From NCBI GenBank assembly GCA_900466875.1, contig UBNQ01000038.1, positions 22,110-86,109 of the forward strand: a DNA stretch of 64,000 bases, written 5' to 3'. A program made the translations under genes and the position numbers. Below the pieces are notes generated by a model, which was not told where the DNA came from, did not search any database, and worked only from the letters and a program-made list of their open reading frames with translations. The DNA is from Hyphomicrobiales bacterium (lineage in GTDB: Bacteria > Pseudomonadota > Alphaproteobacteria > Rhizobiales > Rhizobiaceae). This document shows positions 25,804 to 34,507 of the stretch, one piece after another; the first letter of the stretch is position 1; every line of letters starts with the position of its first letter.

Positions 25804-25823
25804 GGGTTTACTCTCCGGCTCCG

Positions 25824-26315
25824 TTACAGGAACAGGTTTTCAAGCGGGCCGGCGGGAAGCGAGAGCTGCAAGACGCCCGCAAACAGCCACCAGATGGCAA
25901 GACAGATGACGATGCCGATCGGAATGCTGATATGCAGTTTTCGTGCGCCGAAACCGCGGGCAGCAAAGCCGAACAGCAGGCCGGTGGCGATGGAAAAGCC
26001 GGCGAAGCGGATCAGGATCATCTGGGCAAGAAGACCGCCGACGACCCAGAGAACCGGGCTGATTTCCTGGCGTTCCCGCTCGGGAAAATCATGACGGAAA
26101 GCCGCGAATACCGTCCAGATGGCAAGGCCGATCAGGCCGAAGCCGATCCAGTAGGGAACCGAGGCGGGGCCTACTGGCGAATAGCCGGTCGTAGCCGTCA
26201 GACGGGACACGTCAACGAAGATGACGACGGCAACGATGGCGAGAACGGCTGCGATGACAAGCGCCGCCCAGTCAGGGCGGCGCTCGCTCGAGCTTTTAGG
26301 GGTGGTAAGGCTCAT
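25824..26315 (-). CDS. tctB: Tripartite tricarboxylate transporter small permease
   Basis: The 163-residue protein has four hydrophobic segments separated by short loops, the TctB layout; the second contains GPASVPYWIGFGLIGLAIW. Its ATG overlaps the tctC stop by four bases (ATGA), and its stop is 20 bases before tctA, so translation is coupled across the operon. Confidence 0.88.
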   Translation of the reverse strand: MSLTTPKSSSERRPDWAALVIAAVLAIVAVVIFVDVSRLTATTGYSPVGPASVPYWIGFGLIGLAIWTVFAAFRHDFPERERQEISPVLWVVGGLLAQMILIRFAGFSIATGLLFGFAARGFGARKLHISIPIGIVICLAIWWLFAGVLQLSLPAGPLENLFL

Positions 26316-27256
26316 TTAACCAGTCCGATTTCTTTCAGGATCGTCTCCGTGGAGGCGATGTCCTTGGCAAGCTGTTCGTCGAAGGCCGCACCCGAAAGAT
26401 AGGTATCCATCCAGCCCTTGGTCTTCAGGTTCTCCTGCCAGCCGGCGGACTTGGAGAGCTTCTCGATGTCGGTTGCGATCGCCTTTTTCTGCTCTTCGGT
26501 AATGCCCGGAGCAGCAGCAACCATGCGCCAGTTCTGCAGCACGACGTCGATACCGCTTTCCTTCAGGGTCGGAGCGTCGATGCCGTCGATCTTTTCGGCG
26601 GACGAGATCGCCAGAAGACGCAGCGAACCGGCCTTGATCTGGCTTTCGAACTCGCCGTAGGACGAGATGCCCGCGGTCACCTGGCTGCCCAGGATCGCGG
26701 CCAGTGCTTCGCCGCCGCCGGAGAATGCGATGTAGTTGATCTTGGTCGGATCGACGCCGGCAGCCTTCGCAATCAGGCCTGCACCGATATGGTCGGTACC
26801 GCCGGCCGAGCCGCCGCCCCAGGAAACCGAACCCGGATCAGCCTTCAGCTTGGCAACCAGATCGCCGATCGACTTGATGTCGGACGAGGTCGGAACGACG
26901 ATGACTTCGTATTCGCCGGTCAGCCGCGCGATCGGGGTGACGTCCTTCAGCGTGACAGGCGACTTGTTGGTGAGGATCGCGCCGACCATGACGTAACCGC
27001 CGACCATCAGCGCGTTCGGGTTGCCCTTCTGCTGGCTGGCGAACTGCGCGATGCCGATCGTGCCGCCGGCGCCCGGTACGTTCATGACCTGAACGCGGTT
27101 GGAGATCTTTTCCTTCTGCAGCACGGTCTGCATCGTGCGCGCGGTCTGGTCCCAGCCGCCGCCCGGGGCTGCCGGCGCCATGATCGAATAGTCGGCAGCG
27201 GCCACAGGAAGGGCGACTGCACCCGCGAGGAAGGAAGCGAGCAGGAAATGTTTCAA
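26312..27256 (-). CDS. tctC: Tripartite tricarboxylate transporter binding protein (Bug family)
   Basis: Translation is placed at TTG 27256 because GGAGG lies eight bases upstream and the product then starts with a proper signal peptide (KHFLLASFLAGAVALPVAAA). The 314-residue protein has the Bug/TctC features: IMAPAAPGGGWDQTARTM, GGTIGIAQF and SVSWGGGSAGGTDH. It captures the carboxylate substrate in the periplasm for TctAB. An 11-bp-period direct repeat lies about 150 bases upstream. Confidence 0.92.
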   Translation of the reverse strand: MKHFLLASFLAGAVALPVAAADYSIMAPAAPGGGWDQTARTMQTVLQKEKISNRVQVMNVPGAGGTIGIAQFASQQKGNPNALMVGGYVMVGAILTNKSPVTLKDVTPIARLTGEYEVIVVPTSSDIKSIGDLVAKLKADPGSVSWGGGSAGGTDHIGAGLIAKAAGVDPTKINYIAFSGGGEALAAILGSQVTAGISSYGEFESQIKAGSLRLLAISSAEKIDGIDAPTLKESGIDVVLQNWRMVAAAPGITEEQKKAIATDIEKLSKSAGWQENLKTKGWMDTYLSGAAFDEQLAKDIASTETILKEIGLVK

Positions 27257-27403
27257 GGGTATGTCCTCCGTTGTCGTCCCGCGGGACGGATTGTTTTTCG
27301 CAACGGAAGGATGATGGCGTGCAGGCGCTCTCCGCCTGTCTTCCCCTCCCGTTATCGCCGGCCCCACCTCCATGGGTTCCGAATGCCTTAAGCGATCACA
27401 GGA

Positions 27404-27423
27404 ACCTGACATTTACCTGACAT
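27404..27423 (-). promoter_or_regulatory. Direct repeat with 11-bp period before tctC, candidate TctD site
   Basis: ACCTGACAT occurs at 27404-27412 and again at 27415-27423; on the tctC strand this reads ATGTCAGGT twice in tandem. Tandem 9-10 bp half-sites with an 11-bp period are how OmpR/PhoB-family regulators bind. A TctD-like regulator is encoded about 2 kb away. Confidence 0.5.
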
Positions 27424-27481
27424 CGCTTGACGGCTGTCATTCTTGCAGCAAGCGCAACGAAGGCGCCAGCTTTTTCAAGTT

Positions 27482-28567
27482 CTATTGATGTCGCAGTTCC
27501 TCATTCCATTTCGAGATCAGCCGTGCCCGTTTGACCTGATCCAGATAGACCATCAGCCCGAGGCTGACCGGCACTGGCTTCAACTGTCCGCCGAGCATTT
27601 CGCGCATCGTCGTCGCCGTGTTGTTGCCGGCGACTTCCGGGCTGACGGCAGGGATTTGCAGCTCGCGCGCCATGATCGTCTGGCCCTCTTTCGACATGAA
27701 GAATTCGAGGTAACGCTTGCCGAGATCCGAACGGGCGGCCGCCTGCGGCACCAGCCCGATGCGCGACATGACGACGGTATAGTCCTTCGGCAGGACGATC
27801 CCGACATTCGGGCTGCGCGAGGCCCAGTCGGCGGCATAGGAACCGACGATATTGTAGCCGAGCATGAAGCGCCCGTCCGCCACCCGTTCGAGAATGGCGC
27901 CGCTGGTCGAATAAAGCTTGACGCCGGCAGACCCCATGGCCCGCACTACGGACCAGATATCACCGAACTGTTCCTGATCGCGCGACATGAACAGGAAGCC
28001 GACCCCGGACCGCTCGATGTCATAGGTACCGATCCGTCCATGGATCGAATCGCCGTGCTTTTTCAGGAACTCTATGAACTCGGCGCGGGTGGAGGGCGGT
28101 GCTTCGTGCTGAAAACTCGGTTTGTTGTAGACGAAGACGGCGGGCTCGAAGGTCAGCGCGTAGACGGTGTTGCGCCAGTTCGCCCATTCCGGCCACCGGT
28201 CGCTCATCGGCAGGTCGCTCGCCTGGGCATAACCGTCATTGGCGAGCTTCACCTGCAGGTCCATGGCCGACGAAAAGGCGAAGTCGGCCGTTTTCTTGCC
28301 CGCATCCGTCTCGCGCACGATCCGGTCGTAAATCTCGCCGGTCAGCATGTCCTCGTAGGAAACGGCCACATCCGGGTTGGCCGCCTGGAAACCGTCGATC
28401 ATCGGTTTTGCCAGCGGTTCGTCGAGCGAGGAATAGACCGTCAGCAGCGGTGCATCCTTTTTGCCGGAAAGGGCAGGAAACATCAGCACTTCCGCCGCGG
28501 CGGGGCCGGGCGGGGCGACGGGACAGAGCCCGGCGAGACAGAGACAGAGGACAACAAACCGCATCAT
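27482..28567 (-). CDS. Orphan periplasmic binding protein, iron/phosphonate ABC type
   Basis: From the ATG at 28567 (28564 is an alternative) the product is 361 residues with a signal peptide rich in Leu and Cys. A type II periplasmic binding fold follows: LLTVYSSLDEPLAKPMIDGF, the following NPDVAVSYED, and YNKPSFQHEAPPSTRAEFIE. It resembles FbpA/AfuA-like binding proteins. No permease or ATPase gene of that class is nearby. Instead it lies between tctC and a TctDE two-component pair, so it may sense rather than transport. The ribosome-binding site is weak, leaving the start uncertain. Confidence 0.75.
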   Translation of the reverse strand: MMRFVVLCLCLAGLCPVAPPGPAAAEVLMFPALSGKKDAPLLTVYSSLDEPLAKPMIDGFQAANPDVAVSYEDMLTGEIYDRIVRETDAGKKTADFAFSSAMDLQVKLANDGYAQASDLPMSDRWPEWANWRNTVYALTFEPAVFVYNKPSFQHEAPPSTRAEFIEFLKKHGDSIHGRIGTYDIERSGVGFLFMSRDQEQFGDIWSVVRAMGSAGVKLYSTSGAILERVADGRFMLGYNIVGSYAADWASRSPNVGIVLPKDYTVVMSRIGLVPQAAARSDLGKRYLEFFMSKEGQTIMARELQIPAVSPEVAGNNTATTMREMLGGQLKPVPVSLGLMVYLDQVKRARLISKWNEELRHQ

Positions 28568-28733
28568 GATTGAAGAATGCCCGACGCCGCCGGTTGCGGC
28601 AAGCCGCCGCAGTTGATGAGCTTCCGGCAATGGTTGCCGGAGTTTCATCCGACCTGCCTTGTTTCGTGACGTGAGCGGACTATCTGAGGGCGACCTTATC
28701 CGCTCATGCCACCCTCAACGAGGTCAGATTCCC

Positions 28734-29240
28734 ATGTCGCTTTCGCTTTATGACGTCTCCGTGCCGGCTTTCCTGCGCGGCTTTGCCAACCTCACTGAAA
28801 TCCTGAAAAAGGCAGAGGCGTTTGCCGACGAAAACGGCATTGCCCACAAGGAGCTTCTCGAAGCGCGGCTGATCGAGGACATGTTGCCGTTGACCGGCCA
28901 GATCCAGCGGGCGAGCGATGCCGCCAAATTCGTGCCGGTCCGTCTCGGTGCCGTTGAAAATGTCTCGATGGCCGACGAGGAAGTCACCTTCGCCGATCTG
29001 CACGCCCGCATCGACAAGACCGTCGCCTTCCTGAAGGATGTCGTTCCCGCCGGCATGGCGGATCGCGACGACATCGATGTCGTGGTCAAGACCCGTTCGG
29101 GCGAAACGGCCTTTACCGGCAAGAGCTATGTTCTGGGTTTCGCGCTGCCGAACTTTTATTTCCATGTGACCACGGCCTACGCGATCCTGCGCCACAAGGG
29201 CGTGCCGATCGGCAAGATGGATTATCTCGGCCGTCCCTGA
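28734..29240 (+). CDS. DUF1993 family protein
   Basis: The 168-residue cytoplasmic protein starts MSLSLYDVSVPAFLRGFANL after a GAGG ribosome-binding site. It has the family pattern EARLIEDMLPLTGQIQRASD, then AKF, and ends FYFHVTTAYAILRHKGVPIG, then KMDYLG. This DinB-like helical family is uncharacterised. It is divergent from the orphan binding protein and 72 bases upstream of the two-component genes; a link to them is not evident. Confidence 0.8.
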   Translation: MSLSLYDVSVPAFLRGFANLTEILKKAEAFADENGIAHKELLEARLIEDMLPLTGQIQRASDAAKFVPVRLGAVENVSMADEEVTFADLHARIDKTVAFLKDVVPAGMADRDDIDVVVKTRSGETAFTGKSYVLGFALPNFYFHVTTAYAILRHKGVPIGKMDYLGRP

Positions 29241-29312
29241 CGATAACCGCCGCGCCATCGTGACATCCCTCCGCTTCACCGATTATAGTCGGCGCGTCAG
29301 CGGGGGGATTTC

Positions 29313-30002
29313 GTGCGCATACTTCTGGTCGAGGATAATCTGGCTTTGGCCGAAGGCTTGCAGGCCATTTTGCGCGGCAGCGGTTATGTCGTCGATTTCG
29401 TCGCCGATGGCGCCTCTGCAGAGGCCGCGACTGCAGCACAGGCTTACGATCTCGTCATTCTCGATCTGAACCTGCCGGAAATGGACGGGCTCGACGTGTT
29501 GCGCGCCATGCGCGCCCGGCAGAACCGTGCCGCGGTGATGATCCTCACCGCACGTGGCCTGCCGGAAGAACGGGTGCGCGGGCTCGATCTCGGCGCCGAC
29601 GACTACATGATCAAACCCTTCGACGTACCGGAATTCGAGGCGCGTATCCGGGTTCTGCTGCGTCGTCAGGCCGGCTTGCGCAGCTCGGTCATCAGTCATG
29701 GCGGCGTGACCTTCGACCTCACCTCGCGCACCTTTTCATGCAGCGGCACGCCGCTCGACATCCCGGCCCGCGAGATCGCGCTTCTCGAACTGCTGTTCCT
29801 CCGAATGGGCAAAGTCGTCTCCAAGGAAGCGATCGTCGCCTCACTGACCGGCTTTGACGACGACCTGTCGGCCAATGCGATCGAGCAATATGTGAGCCGG
29901 CTAAGAAAGCGCCTGATGCCGCACGGGCTGACCGTGAAGACGGCGCGCGGCATTGGTTATTATCTCGAAGCGGCGAGTGTTGCGCCGAGTGGGGCCGCAT
30001 GA
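29313..30002 (+). CDS. tctD: Response regulator, OmpR/TctD type
   Basis: The 229-residue protein has a receiver domain (RILLVEDNLALAEGL, phosphoacceptor Asp51 in VILDLNLPEMDGL, Lys in MIKPFDVPE) and a C-terminal winged-helix domain ending SANAIEQYVSRLRKRL and TVKTARGIGYYLE. It starts at GTG 29313 after GGGGGAT. Its stop overlaps the kinase start (ATGA). With tctCBA nearby it is best read as TctD. PhoB-like regulators bind direct repeats with 11-bp period, as found before tctC. Confidence 0.88.
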   Translation: MRILLVEDNLALAEGLQAILRGSGYVVDFVADGASAEAATAAQAYDLVILDLNLPEMDGLDVLRAMRARQNRAAVMILTARGLPEERVRGLDLGADDYMIKPFDVPEFEARIRVLLRRQAGLRSSVISHGGVTFDLTSRTFSCSGTPLDIPAREIALLELLFLRMGKVVSKEAIVASLTGFDDDLSANAIEQYVSRLRKRLMPHGLTVKTARGIGYYLEAASVAPSGAA

Positions 30003-31387
30003 CGGCGGCGGTTCCGAGCGCCTATTCGCTGCGAAGACGGCTGCTCGCCTGGCTGCTGGTTTCAACGGCCGTGATCGGCGCGATCGCCATGATCGATACC
30101 TGGGACGAGGCGGTCGATACCGCCAATGAGGTTTCCGATCGCGTGCTTGCCGGCTCGGCACTCGCCATCGCGGAGCGGGTAATCGTCGCGGAAGACGGCT
30201 CGCTGGAAGTCGATATTCCCTATGTCGCGCTGGAAATGCTGACTTCTGCCGCGCAGGACCGGGTTTTCTACCGGGTCGACGGGCCGCCCGGCACCTTTGT
30301 CACCGGCTACCAGAACCTTCCGTCGATCCCACGGCGCGAGGGACAGGCGGCGGCTTTCGGAGATGCCAGTTTTCGCGGCGATCCGATCCGGGTGGCGGCG
30401 CTGGCGCGCTCGGCCTCGACCGGCATCAATTCGGTACCCTTCACGGTGACGGTGGCCGAAACGACAATCGCCCGCCAGCAGTTGACCCACGCCATCCTGC
30501 TGCGCTCGGCCTTGCGTATTCTTTTCATGATCCTAGGCGCCGCCGCGATCGTCTGGGTCGCCGTCACGCTGTCGCTGCGGCCGCTCTACCGCTTCAGCGA
30601 AGCGCTGTCTGAGCGCAGCCCGGACGATCTGCATCCGATTACGGAGCGGGTTCCGAACGAGGTCCAGGGATTGGTCGATACGGTCAATTCCTTCATGGTC
30701 CGGCTTGAAGGCGCGCTCGATGCGCTGCGCCATTTCACCGGCAATGCCGGCCACCAGTTGCGCACCCCGCTCGCAATCGTCCGGACTCAGCTGACCCTTG
30801 CCAGACGCTCGGATAATCTGGAGGAGGTTCAGCAGGCGGCGGAAAAGGCCGATGAGGCCGTAGGTGATGCCGAGCGCATCCTGGCGCAGCTTCTGCTGAT
30901 GGCACGCATCGATGCCGCGGCGCGTTCAACCGCGATGCGCGAAGTGGATCTCGCTGACCTTGCCCGCGCGGTCACGGCCGAACACGTGCCGAGGGCAGCA
31001 GAGGCGGGTATCGATCTGGGTTTCGAAGGAGAGGGCGAGGTGATGACCATCGCCGAACCCATCCTGATCGGCGAACTTGTGAAAAATCTGATCTCCAACG
31101 CCCTGCTTTACGCCGGCACGGGCGCAGAGGTGACGGTTCGCGTCGGTGCGCAGGCCGGTGGGGCGGTTCTGGAAGTCGAGGACAACGGGCCGGGCATTCC
31201 ACGCGACCGCCGCGAGGCCGTGCTGAAGCGCTTCGAGCGTGGCGAAGCGGGAGAAAGGCCTGGCTCCGGATTGGGTCTGCCCATCGTCGAAGAGATCGCG
31301 AGGTTGCACGGCGCCAGCCTCGTTCTTGCCGAAGGAGGTGAAGGCAAGGGCCTAAAGGTCGGGATCTCTTTTGCCGTTGCGAAATAG
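29999..31387 (+). CDS. tctE: Sensor histidine kinase, TctE type
   Basis: The 462-residue kinase has membrane segments near residues 14-32 and 168-192 flanking a periplasmic sensor of about 135 residues, as in the TctE N-terminal domain. A HAMP-like segment follows, then the phosphoacceptor His252 in GHQLRTPLAIVRTQL, the N box LVKNLISNALLYAG and G boxes DNGPGIPRD and GSGLGLPIVEEIA. It phosphorylates the overlapping response regulator. The sensed ligand is probably a carboxylate or the ligand of the adjacent orphan binding protein. Confidence 0.87.
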   Translation: MTAAVPSAYSLRRRLLAWLLVSTAVIGAIAMIDTWDEAVDTANEVSDRVLAGSALAIAERVIVAEDGSLEVDIPYVALEMLTSAAQDRVFYRVDGPPGTFVTGYQNLPSIPRREGQAAAFGDASFRGDPIRVAALARSASTGINSVPFTVTVAETTIARQQLTHAILLRSALRILFMILGAAAIVWVAVTLSLRPLYRFSEALSERSPDDLHPITERVPNEVQGLVDTVNSFMVRLEGALDALRHFTGNAGHQLRTPLAIVRTQLTLARRSDNLEEVQQAAEKADEAVGDAERILAQLLLMARIDAAARSTAMREVDLADLARAVTAEHVPRAAEAGIDLGFEGEGEVMTIAEPILIGELVKNLISNALLYAGTGAEVTVRVGAQAGGAVLEVEDNGPGIPRDRREAVLKRFERGEAGERPGSGLGLPIVEEIARLHGASLVLAEGGEGKGLKVGISFAVAK

Positions 31388-31396
31388 GTGGCGGTA

Positions 31397-31537
31397 GCCC
31401 CTCATCCGGCTGCCGCCACCTTCTCCCCGCAGGCGGGGAGAAGGTGGCAAGCCTTCAGCGTCTCCGACCCTCCGCAACGTTGAGCGTGAGGCGCGTCCCC
31501 TTTCCCCGTTTACGGGGAGAGGGCTAGGGTGAGGGGC
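31397..31537. repeat. RIME-like mosaic palindrome between tctE and nagA
   Basis: Outer arms GCCCCTCATCC and GGGTGAGGGGC enclose two strong hairpins. CCACCTTCTCCCCGC with GCGGGGAGAAGGTGG (15 pairs) spans 31417-31448, and CCCTTTCCCCGT with ACGGGGAGAGGG lies at 31498-31523. The composition and two-palindrome layout resemble the Rhizobium-specific intergenic mosaic elements. It lies between convergent genes and may also end both transcripts. Confidence 0.75.
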
Positions 31538-31547
31538 CAACCTCACG

Positions 31548-32705
31548 TCAAGCCCGATACACTTCCACACCGCCGATCCATGTGCTCTGCGTATGCAGAC
31601 TGGCGTCCAGTACCACGAAATCGGCGTCGAGGCCCGGCCTGATCGATCCCTTGGTCTCGGCGATCTGGACGGCTTCCGCCGGATAGGTGGAGGCCATGCG
31701 CAATGCTTCCTCAAACGGCAGGCCGAGCGTTTCATGAACCAGCCGCACAGACGAGGCCATGTCGATATCGGCACCCGCCAATGTGCCGTCCGCAAGCGTC
31801 AGCCGTCCGTCCTGGCGCAGGATTTCGCGGCCATTGAGGGTGAAGGAGGTCATGTCGGTGCCGATCGGCGACATCGCGTCGGTCACAAGAAAAATCCTGC
31901 CCGGTCCGTTCTTGGCGCGCAACGCTGCCGCCATAGCGGCCGGATGCACATGCAGGCCGTCGGCGATCAGGCCCGCATGCAGGTTTTTCGTATCGAGCGC
32001 CGCACCGACCATGCCGGGTTCGCGGTGACCGAGCGGGCTCATGGCGTTGAACAGATGGGTCACAGTCCGCGCGCCGGCCGTGGCGTAGAGGCGAGCCGTG
32101 TCATAGCTTGCTTCCGTATGGCCGAGGCTGACGGTAATGCCGGCGCGTGCGAGGGTGTTGACCTGTTCGGGAGAGACGCTTTCGGGCGCGATCGTCACCA
32201 TCAGCGCATCAAGCGCCTCGCCGCAGGAAAGGATCATTTCGAGATCCTGATCTTCCATCGGCCGGATCAGCGCCGGGTCATGCGCGCCCTTTCGGGCAAT
32301 CGAGAGATGCGGGCCTTCCAGATGCAGGCCCAGAAAGCCGGGAACGCCGAGCCTCTTCGCCTCGATGCCCGCGGTAACCGTGCGGCTGGTGATCTCAAAC
32401 GTATCGGTGATCAGTGTCGGCAGAAGGGACGTCGTACCGAATTTCGCATGCGCGGCGCAGATCGTTGTCAGGCCTTCGACCGTCGGTTCCTCGTTCAAAA
32501 GCACCCCGCCGCCGCCATTCACCTGCAGATCGATGAAACCGGGCGCGATGATTTCGCCACACTCGATCTTTTCGATCTCCGGCGCGAGCTGCGCGACCGG
32601 CAGAATTGCCGTGATCCTGCCGCCTTCGAAAACGACTGCAGCATTCTCATGCCAGTCCGTGCCGTCGAAAATGCGTTGGCCGATAAGTGCTTTTGTCCCG
32701 GTCAT
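31548..32705 (-). CDS. nagA: N-acetylglucosamine-6-phosphate deacetylase
   Basis: NagA removes acetate from GlcNAc-6-phosphate. The 385-residue amidohydrolase has APGFIDLQVNGGGGVLLNE, the metal-binding GLHLEGPHLSIARKGAH, the next ligands in VSLGHTEASYD and VTHLFNAMSPLGHREPG, and the catalytic Asp in VTDAMSPIG. It is the last gene of a minus-strand kinase-gntR-nagB-nagA operon and overlaps the preceding gene by four bases. Confidence 0.93.
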   Translation of the reverse strand: MTGTKALIGQRIFDGTDWHENAAVVFEGGRITAILPVAQLAPEIEKIECGEIIAPGFIDLQVNGGGGVLLNEEPTVEGLTTICAAHAKFGTTSLLPTLITDTFEITSRTVTAGIEAKRLGVPGFLGLHLEGPHLSIARKGAHDPALIRPMEDQDLEMILSCGEALDALMVTIAPESVSPEQVNTLARAGITVSLGHTEASYDTARLYATAGARTVTHLFNAMSPLGHREPGMVGAALDTKNLHAGLIADGLHVHPAAMAAALRAKNGPGRIFLVTDAMSPIGTDMTSFTLNGREILRQDGRLTLADGTLAGADIDMASSVRLVHETLGLPFEEALRMASTYPAEAVQIAETKGSIRPGLDADFVVLDASLHTQSTWIGGVEVYRA

Positions 32706-33724
32706 AGCGTTTCCGTGACCTTTTTCAGAGCTGCAGGCTGGTCGGGATCAAAACCCTTTGAACGGGACCATGCTTCGACGAAACCGTAGAACGGCACGAT
32801 CAGCGTCAGGGCATCGGTGAGCGGATGGCCCGTTGCGACGAAAGGCAGCTTGTGGGCGGCTTTGACCTTGTCGGACGTGGCGAAAGCCAATGCCCGTCTG
32901 ACGGCAAGGCTGTCGACGATCTCCACGATCGAGGCCTCGGCTGCGTCGCGGGCGGCAAAGGCGAGCAGCGGGAACCTGTCCTCCACCAGCGCCACCGGCC
33001 CATGCAGCACTTCGGCCGCCGAATAAGCCTCGGCATGCATGTTGGAGGTTTCCTTGAATTTCAGTGCCGCCTCGCTGGCAATCGCCAGCGCCGGGCCGCG
33101 GCCGAGCATGTAGAGCGATTCCGCATCACCGAGCTGGCCGGCGAATTCGTTCCAGTCGAGCGTGACGGCCTTTTCCAGATGGCCTGGCAGAGCGCGAACG
33201 GCAGCCTTCAACGCCTCGTCACCAGTCCATTCCGACAGAAGTGCCAGACCGGCCACAATCGAATTGACGAAGGATTTCGTTGCTGCGACGGCAAGTTCGG
33301 GACCGGCGCTGATATCCACAGCATGCAGCGAGGCTTCTGCGATCGGCGATGGCAGGGTGTTTGTAAGCGCGATCGTTACCGCACCGCTTTTCGTTGCCGC
33401 ATCGGCCATGGCGACGATGTCGGGGCTTTTGCCCGACTGCGAGATGGCGATGGCCGCGCCGCCGCCGAGCTTCAGGTCGGCGCCGTAGATAGAGGCGAGC
33501 GATGGCCCGAGCGAGGCGACCGGCCGGCCGGCCGTCAGTTCGATCGCATATTTGATGAAGGTCGCGGCATGGTCGGAAGAGCCGCGTGCGATCGTCACCA
33601 GAAAGGCCGGGTCTTTCTCCCGCAGTGCGTGACCGGCTTTGGCAAGATCCGCGGCCGATCGGTCGAGCAGGCGAGCCGCTGCTTCCGGTATCTCGTTGAT
33701 CTCCTGGCGCATATGGGTCTGCAT
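32702..33724 (-). CDS. SIS-domain glucosamine-6-phosphate deaminase, NagB-II type
   Basis: The 340-residue protein has two SIS domains (LVTIARGSSDHAATFIKYAI and LYMLGRGPALAIASEAALKF, the latter followed by KETS) and AISQSGKSPDI. This is the isomerase half of GlmS without the glutaminase domain, the layout of NagB-II deaminases that turn GlcN-6-phosphate into fructose-6-phosphate. Placement directly before nagA supports deamination over synthesis. An AgaS-type isomerase is the alternative. Confidence 0.85.
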   Translation of the reverse strand: MQTHMRQEINEIPEAAARLLDRSAADLAKAGHALREKDPAFLVTIARGSSDHAATFIKYAIELTAGRPVASLGPSLASIYGADLKLGGGAAIAISQSGKSPDIVAMADAATKSGAVTIALTNTLPSPIAEASLHAVDISAGPELAVAATKSFVNSIVAGLALLSEWTGDEALKAAVRALPGHLEKAVTLDWNEFAGQLGDAESLYMLGRGPALAIASEAALKFKETSNMHAEAYSAAEVLHGPVALVEDRFPLLAFAARDAAEASIVEIVDSLAVRRALAFATSDKVKAAHKLPFVATGHPLTDALTLIVPFYGFVEAWSRSKGFDPDQPAALKKVTETL

Positions 33725-33742
33725 CTTACGGTCCTCGAAGTG

Positions 33743-34507
33743 TCAGTTTTCACCGAGCGAGAGCTCGGCCACGAAATCATAGGCGTCGCCGCGATAGAGC
33801 GAGCGTGTCAGTTCCACCACCCGGCCGGACGCCAGATATGAAACCCGTTCGATTGACAGGCCGGCAGCTTCGATCGGCACTTCCAGCAGCCCGGCATCGG
33901 TCTTCTTCATGTTGGTGGCGGAAATCCGCTGGATGGCGCGCACAGGCCGCGCATCCTTTTTTTCCAGTTCCGCATAAAGCGAACCCGCAAGCGAAGTCGG
34001 GTCGGGCAGGAATTCGGCGGAAATGCTGGCCCGCTCGATTGCAAGCGGCATGTCGTTGCCGAAACGCAGGCGGCCGATCCGCGCCACCATCGTGCCGGGC
34101 GCCAGACCCAGCATCATCATCTCTTCCGGCGACGGATGGAAGAGCCCGCGTTCCAGCCACTCGGACCGGGAAACGAGCCCACGCCGCGCCATATCCTCGG
34201 TGAACGAGGTGAGTTTCGTCAGCGGCTGCTCGACGCGCGACAGCGGTCTGACCACGAACGTGCCGGACCCGTGCCTGCGCGTCAGAAGCCCATCCCTGAC
34301 GAGATCGTCGACCGCCTTGCGTACGGTCACACGGCTGACATTGGCATAATCGGCGAGATCGCGTTCGGCCGGCAACGCATCGCCATGACCGAGTTTGCCG
34401 GAAAGAATGGCGTCTTCGAGACTTTGCCGCAGTTTTAGATAAAGCGGACCCGATCCGGCCGATTGCAGCCCGTCGAGGGGAAGGATGGCGGTCAGCGTAT
34501 CGCTCAT
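33743..34507 (-). CDS. GntR/HutC-family regulator, NagR-like
   Basis: The 254-residue protein has the GntR winged helix (LYLKLRQSLEDAILSGKLGH, LPAERDLADYANVSRVTVRK, RRHGSGTFV) and a UTRA effector domain (SRSEWLERGLFHPSPEEMMM, LAIERASISAEFLPDP, YDFVAELSLG). HutC-type UTRA regulators of amino-sugar genes bind GlcNAc-6-P or GlcN-6-P. It overlaps the kinase gene by four bases. Two mirrored copies of a 24-bp site in the divergent spacer just upstream of this operon are its likely operators. Confidence 0.88.
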   Translation of the reverse strand: MSDTLTAILPLDGLQSAGSGPLYLKLRQSLEDAILSGKLGHGDALPAERDLADYANVSRVTVRKAVDDLVRDGLLTRRHGSGTFVVRPLSRVEQPLTKLTSFTEDMARRGLVSRSEWLERGLFHPSPEEMMMLGLAPGTMVARIGRLRFGNDMPLAIERASISAEFLPDPTSLAGSLYAELEKKDARPVRAIQRISATNMKKTDAGLLEVPIEAAGLSIERVSYLASGRVVELTRSLYRGDAYDFVAELSLGEN

